This document shows positions 46,928 to 52,451 of a stretch of 52,451 bases of DNA, in pieces. The first letter of the stretch is position 1. Each line of letters opens with the position of its first letter. Source of the stretch: Limnothrix sp. RL_2_0. GTDB taxonomy: Bacteria; Cyanobacteriota; Cyanobacteriia; Cyanobacteriales; MRBY01. The stretch is taken from positions 1-52,451 of the forward strand of contig JAAUPR010000018.1 of assembly GCA_012033055.1 (NCBI GenBank), read 5' to 3'. The position numbers and the translations under genes were made by a program. The notes under the pieces are model-generated. The model saw only the letters and a list, made by a program, of their open reading frames with translations. It did not search any database and was not told the origin of the DNA.

Positions 46928-48672
46928 ATGTTGTGCTTGTTGCGAATTGAAAATTTTGCCCTGATTGATCGCCTTGAACTGGATTGGCGGTCTGGGTTGA
47001 TGGTGCTTACCGGGGAGACGGGCGCAGGTAAATCGATTATTCTCGATGCGCTGGATTTGGCGCTGGGTGGGAAGGCCAATGGGCGGATGATTCGCTCCGG
47101 CGGCGATCGCTCCCAAATAGAAGCCACTTTTTCTATCACTCCAGCAATTCAACAATGGCTGAATACCCAAGAAATTGACCTCCTTGATGATGACACCGTG
47201 GTCTGTAGCCGGGAATTAATTATGGGAAAAAATGCCGCCCTGCGATCGCGCTGCCGGGTGAATGGCGTGGTGATGAATCAACGATTAATGACAGAATTAC
47301 GGCAATATCTCGTCGAAATTACGGCGCAGGGTCAAACCGTGGAGCTGATGATTCCCGAACGGCAACGCACTTTACTCGATAGTTATGGCGGCACAAAATC
47401 CCAGAAACAATTAGCTCAAGTTACCGACAGTTACCGGATTTATCTCGATGCCAAGCGACTCGTTGATCAGCGGCGCACTTCGGAACAGGAACGATTACAA
47501 CGGCTTGATCTGATCAAATATCAATTGCAAGAACTCAGTGAAGCAGCCTTAATGGAACCCGACGAACTCGATCAGCTTAAAAATGATGGCGATCGCCTGT
47601 CCCATGTGGTGGAGTTGCAACAGCTCAGCTATCAAACAAATCAATTACTTTATCAAAACGATGGCGGCGAAAACCCAGCGGCGGCGGATTTATTGGGGGA
47701 TGCCGAAAATTTGCTGAAAGAGATGGTGGAATATGACCCCCAGCTCGATAGCCTTTTAGACATGGTGCGCAATGCCCTCACTGAAATTGTTGAGGCGGGA
47801 CATCAGCTCAGTACCTACGGCGACAATCTCGACACTGACCCAGAACACCTTGCTCAAATCGAAGAGCGCATCCGTCAACTCAAGCAAATTTGCCGTAAAT
47901 ATGGTTCTCCCCTAGCTGAGGCGATCGCCTACCGCGATAAATTGCAAGCAGAATTAGATGAGCTAACAGACGGTGGACAGTCCATCGAAGAGTTAGAACA
48001 AGATACCGAGCAAAAATATCAACTATTAGAAAATGAATGCGCAGAATTAAGCCAATTACGTCAAAAAGCCGCCATTAAGCTCGAAAAGCAACTGATCAAA
48101 GAATTGAAACCCCTCGCCATGGAAAAGGTGATTTTTGAATGTCGCCTTACCCCCGTGAAACCCACTGCGACCGGAGCGGATCTCGTCACTTTTTACTTTA
48201 GCCCGAACCCCGGTGAAGCCGTGCAACCCCTCGCAGAGATTGCCTCTGGTGGTGAAATGAGCCGTTTTCTCCTCGCCCTCAAAGCTTGTTTTACCCAGCA
48301 AAAAAGCACTGTTCAAACCTTGGTTTTGATGAAATTGATGCAGGAGTATCCGGTAAAGTCGCTCAGGCGATCGCCACCAAACTCCACCAACTTAGTCAAT
48401 TTCACCAAGTCCTCTGTGTCACCCACCAACCCCTCGTGGCAGCCATGGCCGATGCCCATTACCGGGTCGCCAAGCAAGTCATCAAACAAAAAGAAAAAAA
48501 CAAAGAACCCCGCACCATCGTTACCGTCGAGCAACTGCAAAAACACCAGACCCGTCGCGACGAATTAGCACAATTAACCGGAGGGCATTCCGCAGAAGAT
48601 GCCGTTTCCTTTGCAGAATCTCTGCTCACCCAAGCCCAAGAACAAAAAACGAAGGTTGCCCAAACAAAATAA
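46928..48672 (+). CDS. recN: DNA repair protein RecN (single-base frameshift)
   Basis: RecN is an SMC-like ATPase that acts on double-strand breaks. ATG 46928 starts MLCLLRIENFALIDRLEL; Walker A GETGAGKS is at 29-36. A coiled-coil arm occupies the middle. The signature ASGGEMSRFLLALKA precedes the break. The frame is lost in the T-run 48324-48327: one more T gives LVFDEIDAGVSGKVAQAIA (Walker B and D-loop) and a 581-residue protein of normal length. The end has VLCVTHQPLVAAMADAHY. I read the break as a base-calling error. Confidence 0.93.
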
Positions 48673-48758
48673 GCAATAGACCTCTTGCATAAGTCTAAAT
48701 TTTCCCCCTTGGGATGGGTTAGGGGTGGGTTCTTTCCCGTTGCACAATTGCTTGAACC

Positions 48759-48787
48759 CCTTCCGCCTCCGGCACCTTCCCCAAGGA
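48759..48787 (+). repeat. Dispersed intergenic repeat, copy B
   Basis: CCTTCCGCCTCCGGCACCTT followed by CCCCAAGGA. It shares both outer blocks with copy A (27540-27570). The wider region 48673-48894 (222 bp) also has GACCTCTTGCATAAGTC at its left end, a string common at ends of cyanobacterial mobile elements, and a G/C-rich ATGGGTTAGGGGTGGGTTC; no ORF of coding character is present. It looks like a small repeat or mobile-element remnant. Confidence 0.5.
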
Positions 48788-48894
48788 CGGATATGTGTCT
48801 CAAAACTATTTGGAACAACTATACCCAGTTATTGATACCCACTGTTTCACCCTTGCACGTCGGCTTTCAGAATCAGTTGCAACCCAAAAATGTT

Positions 48895-49552
48895 TTATTC
48901 TGGTGCGGTTTCGGGGGTTGCGGCAGGTGTTTCTGTTTCGGTAGCTGGCGGTGTTGCGAGTTGAAGATCTTCGGTAATCTTAGTCAAAATTGGCTTCTTT
49001 TCCTCCCATTCACTCGGGAAGGCGACTTGCAGCGTCACGGCTAAGACATCGGGATTTTCTGCAAATTCGACGATGGTAAATTTGTAGTTAAACCGGGAGG
49101 TATCTTTATCGCCTGCATAGACCGCCGTGGTGATGGTTTTGTCGGATAATTCGTTGGTGCTTTTGGCTTCCACGACTTCAAAGTTTTCGCGTTTAGACCC
49201 TAAATCTTCGATTTGAAATTCCAAGAGGCTTTCTGGAGTCATCTCCGCCGCAAAATCCTCCCGTCTATAGACAAAAATACCGGTATTGGTGCGCTGATCT
49301 GCGGAAAATATTGGAGGTCGTAGGGATGCTCGTTGGGGTTTTCGTACCAACCGAGGGGGAATGTTGCTTCGATTAGGCCTTCTTTGGTGATGGCGGTGAC
49401 AACTTCTTCTTGGGGGGCTGTTTCTTCTTGGGGGGCTGTTTCTTCTGGGGGGGTTGAGGAGGTGGTTTCGTCGGAGGTGGTTTGTTCGGCGGCTTGGTCG
49501 CATCCGGCGATCGCCAAGAAAGATAAAGTGGCGGCTAGGGCTAATTTTTCAT
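48895..49552 (-). CDS. Lipoprotein of unknown function (two single-base frameshifts)
   Basis: Reconstructed as one 219-residue lipoprotein. With one added A in the A-run (T-run on the plus strand, 49545-49549) the start reads MKKLALAATLSFLAIAGC, a perfect lipoprotein signal with lipobox; as given, ATG is followed two codons later by a stop. A second added base in the run 49305-49308 joins YDLQYFSADQRTNTGIFVYR. The mature part begins with a low-complexity acidic linker containing tandem EETAPQ repeats, then a PsbP-like or DUF-type beta domain (ATFPLGWYENPNEHPYDLQYF), and ends in a Thr/Ala/Pro-rich tail. Without the repairs it would not be made. Role unknown. Confidence 0.7.
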
Positions 49553-49666
49553 GGTGAATGTTTAAGTTTTAAAGTTAAAAGCTCGAATAAAAATCGATAG
49601 TCCCTTGTATCACGGGGAAATGACGACGGCAATATTCTACTGGGCGATCGCCTATATTCTTACTTA

Positions 49667-50242
49667 TTAAACCTTGAGCCAGTCGAAAATATCTTGCACG
49701 GAAAGCTGCCATTCTTCTAATCCTGTCATTATGGCGATCGCCCTTGTATCTTCTTGCTCGACGAGGTGAATTGTGGGTAAACCATCCTGAAATGTAGTGA
49801 CCGATTTCGCCTGAGGATCGATGAGCCAACCCAGTTCTGTGCCTTGCTGAAGACAGAAAATAATTTTTTCCATCACCAAAGTGACTGATTGCTCCGGGGA
49901 AAGAATTTCAATCACCCAGTCGGGATGACGGTCAAAGCGATCGCCGATCTCACCATCTTCATCTCTCGGTAAATTTTCCCAACGTACCACCGCAATGTCT
50001 GGCACAATCGAGCGTCCAGCCATCGTGCAGCGTAATTCTGTGAGTGCCAAGGCAAATTTTTTGGATTCGGTGATTTGGTCAATTTCTCTAGCGAGACGAC
50101 TTTGAATGCGGCTGTGTTTTCCTTTGGGCATCGGCTTTTGGGTGATCGCTCCATCAGCATATTCACTCGCCGGTTTTGTCTCTGGTAAAGCAAGAAAATC
50201 TTCGAGGGCAAGAGTTTTAGGTTTATCTGTCGTCGCAACCAT
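49667..50242 (-). CDS. Uma2 family (DUF820) putative nuclease
   Basis: A 191-residue Uma2 protein from ATG 50242 (MVATTDKPKTLALEDFLALP); an upstream in-frame start adds 22 residues without match. Core: SIVPDIAVVRW (Asp), DWVIEILSPEQS (Glu), LQQGTELGWLIDPQAKSV. Same superfamily as 12157-12723, but closer to the SEYADGAITQKPMPKGKHSR subgroup. Function unknown. Confidence 0.85.
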   Translation of the reverse strand: MVATTDKPKTLALEDFLALPETKPASEYADGAITQKPMPKGKHSRIQSRLAREIDQITESKKFALALTELRCTMAGRSIVPDIAVVRWENLPRDEDGEIGDRFDRHPDWVIEILSPEQSVTLVMEKIIFCLQQGTELGWLIDPQAKSVTTFQDGLPTIHLVEQEDTRAIAIMTGLEEWQLSVQDIFDWLKV

Positions 50243-50336
50243 GGGGATATCTCCGACACTGGGCTTTTCTATTTTAGTCAATGCTCCATAGGAAACCAAA
50301 ACGATCAACCGTTGTCCGTATTTATCCTTAGAATGA

Positions 50337-51473
<1,137 letters not shown>

Positions 51474-51567
51474 GACAAGATTTTGTAAATCCTTGATTTT
51501 TGAATGAGGCGGCGATCGCCAACTCTAATCAAGCAAATTACTATGATTTAGCCGGAGGAGAAGCCCT

Positions 51568-52416
51568 ATGAGCACACCCGTTTTACAAAAAGAAAGCCTC
51601 TGTTTCGGTGGCAAGGTCAAATATTATCGCCACAAGTCCAAGACCTGCAGCGCGGAGATGAATTTTTCCGTATTTGTGCCACCCCAAGCCACCTCTGAAC
51701 CAGTGCCCGCCCTCTACTATTTGTCCGGTTTAACCTGCACCGAAGAAAATTTCACTGTCAAAGCCGGAGCACAGAAATATGCCGCTGAACAAGGTTTGAT
51801 GCTTATTGCCCCAGACACCAGCCCCCGCGATACGGACATTCCCGACGCTGACAAAGATTGGGATTTAGGCAGTGGTGCAGGCTTCTATCTCAATGCCACC
51901 GAACAACCCTGGGCAAAACACTATCGCATGTATAGCTACATCACCAAGGAACTCCCGCAGCTCATTGAGACGAACTTTCCGGTGACGAATAAACGGGGGA
52001 TTTTTGGTCATTCCATGGGCGGCCACGGTGCTTTGATTTGTGCGCTACGCAATCCAGAGTTTTACCATTCTGTGTCAGCTTTTTCGCCAATCGTGGCACC
52101 GATGCAATGTGCTTGGGGTGAGAAAGCGTTTACTGCCTATTTGGGCGAGGACAAAAAAGCTTGGCGTAAATATGATGCGACGCAAATTATTACGAAGCGG
52201 CAATTTCCCAGCAAAATTCTGATCGATCAGGGGACAGCGGATACTTTCCTTGAGCATCAACTACTGACCGAAAAGTTGGCGATCGCCTGCGAAAAAGTAG
52301 GACAACCCCTAAGATTGCGCTACCACGAAGGCTATGACCATAGCTATTTTTTTATTGCGACATTTATGGCTGATCACATCGATCACCATGCCCAACTTCT
52401 GCGATCGCGTCCCTAG
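51568..52416 (+). CDS. frmB: S-formylglutathione hydrolase
   Basis: A 282-residue esterase D-type serine hydrolase. The nucleophile is Ser149 in GHSMGGHGA; the acid and base are in DQGTADTFLE and GYDHSYFF. The oxyanion region is YYLSGLTCTEENF. It releases formate and glutathione from the frmA product. A strong ribosome site (GGAGGAGA) precedes ATG 51568. The 35 bp beyond the stop to the window end hold nothing recognisable. Confidence 0.94.
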   Translation: MSTPVLQKESLCFGGKVKYYRHKSKTCSAEMNFSVFVPPQATSEPVPALYYLSGLTCTEENFTVKAGAQKYAAEQGLMLIAPDTSPRDTDIPDADKDWDLGSGAGFYLNATEQPWAKHYRMYSYITKELPQLIETNFPVTNKRGIFGHSMGGHGALICALRNPEFYHSVSAFSPIVAPMQCAWGEKAFTAYLGEDKKAWRKYDATQIITKRQFPSKILIDQGTADTFLEHQLLTEKLAIACEKVGQPLRLRYHEGYDHSYFFIATFMADHIDHHAQLLRSRP

Positions 52417-52451
52417 TGACTGGCGTTAAACCTTAATCTCATCATCGAAAA

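Overview
The window is chromosomal DNA from a cyanobacterium. The palindrome GCGATCGC (HIP1) recurs throughout, inside and between genes. The gene content also fits: photosynthetic-type GAPDH (gap2), the plastid-type cytochrome c maturation pair ccdA/ccs1, a PedR-like redox regulator, two DUF4327 proteins, a GAF-GAF-PAS adenylate cyclase of the Anabaena CyaB1 type, and lipid A genes. From memory the enolase sequence looks closest to Picosynechococcus-like unicellular and Leptolyngbya-like marine forms; that placement is inference. There are no rRNA, tRNA, CRISPR or intact IS features that I can see.

Layout. 1-2.1 kb: ccdA and ccs1 (thylakoid cytochrome c maturation). 2.4-3.9 kb: cytoplasmic alpha-amylase. 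3.9-7.2 kb (minus): ubiD and a DUF262/DUF1524 (GmrSD-like) protein. 7.2-8.65 kb: a decayed accessory patch with a flavoprotein remnant, a CAP/SCP secreted protein and an orphan gene tail. 8.7-12.1 kb: desaturase, MetX-like hydrolase and type III glutamine-synthetase-like ligase. 12.1-15.1 kb (minus): Uma2, WecG/TagA glycosyltransferase, a DUF6940-like protein and a YgjP-like metalloprotease. 15.2-19.1 kb (minus): two sensor kinases. 19.5-21.3 kb: a K+ channel and two small conserved proteins. 21.3-24.4 kb (minus): two DUF4327 paralogues, GH3/NagZ and rbfA. 24.7-30.3 kb: eno, rbgA, a DUF2805 protein, and fabZ-lpxA-lpxB. 30.3-34.2 kb (minus): adenylate cyclase and gap2. 34.6-37.5 kb: murC, murB, ybaB. 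37.7-39.5 kb (minus): aspS. 39.6-41.6 kb: an AT-rich HEPN-like protein plus a PD-(D/E)XK-like protein. 41.6-43.5 kb (minus): TolB-like lipoprotein, PedR-like regulator and cysteine hydrolase. 43.9-46.7 kb: lipoprotein and Fic protein. 46.9-48.7 kb: recN. 48.9-50.2 kb (minus): lipoprotein and Uma2. 50.4-52.4 kb: the glutathione-dependent formaldehyde detoxification pair frmA/frmB.

A dominant feature is sequence quality. Seven genes (ccs1, amylase, eno, lpxA, a lipoprotein, recN, a second lipoprotein with two breaks) are each split by what reads as a missing base in a short homopolymer. Adding one base per break restores a full-length family member every time. ccdA at the left edge is also out of frame. 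Because eno and lpxA are housekeeping genes, I read these as homopolymer under-calls rather than real pseudogenes, and annotate each as one gene.

The best candidates for unusual biology are the HEPN-like/PD-(D/E)XK pair (39.6-41.6 kb); the Fic gene bracketed by near-identical copies of the 3' end of its neighbour (45.0-46.8 kb); the desaturase/MetX-like/GS-III cluster (8.7-12.1 kb); the decayed CAP-protein locus; and three independent 14-15 bp tandem duplications in intergenic DNA. None is proven to be a new system from sequence alone.
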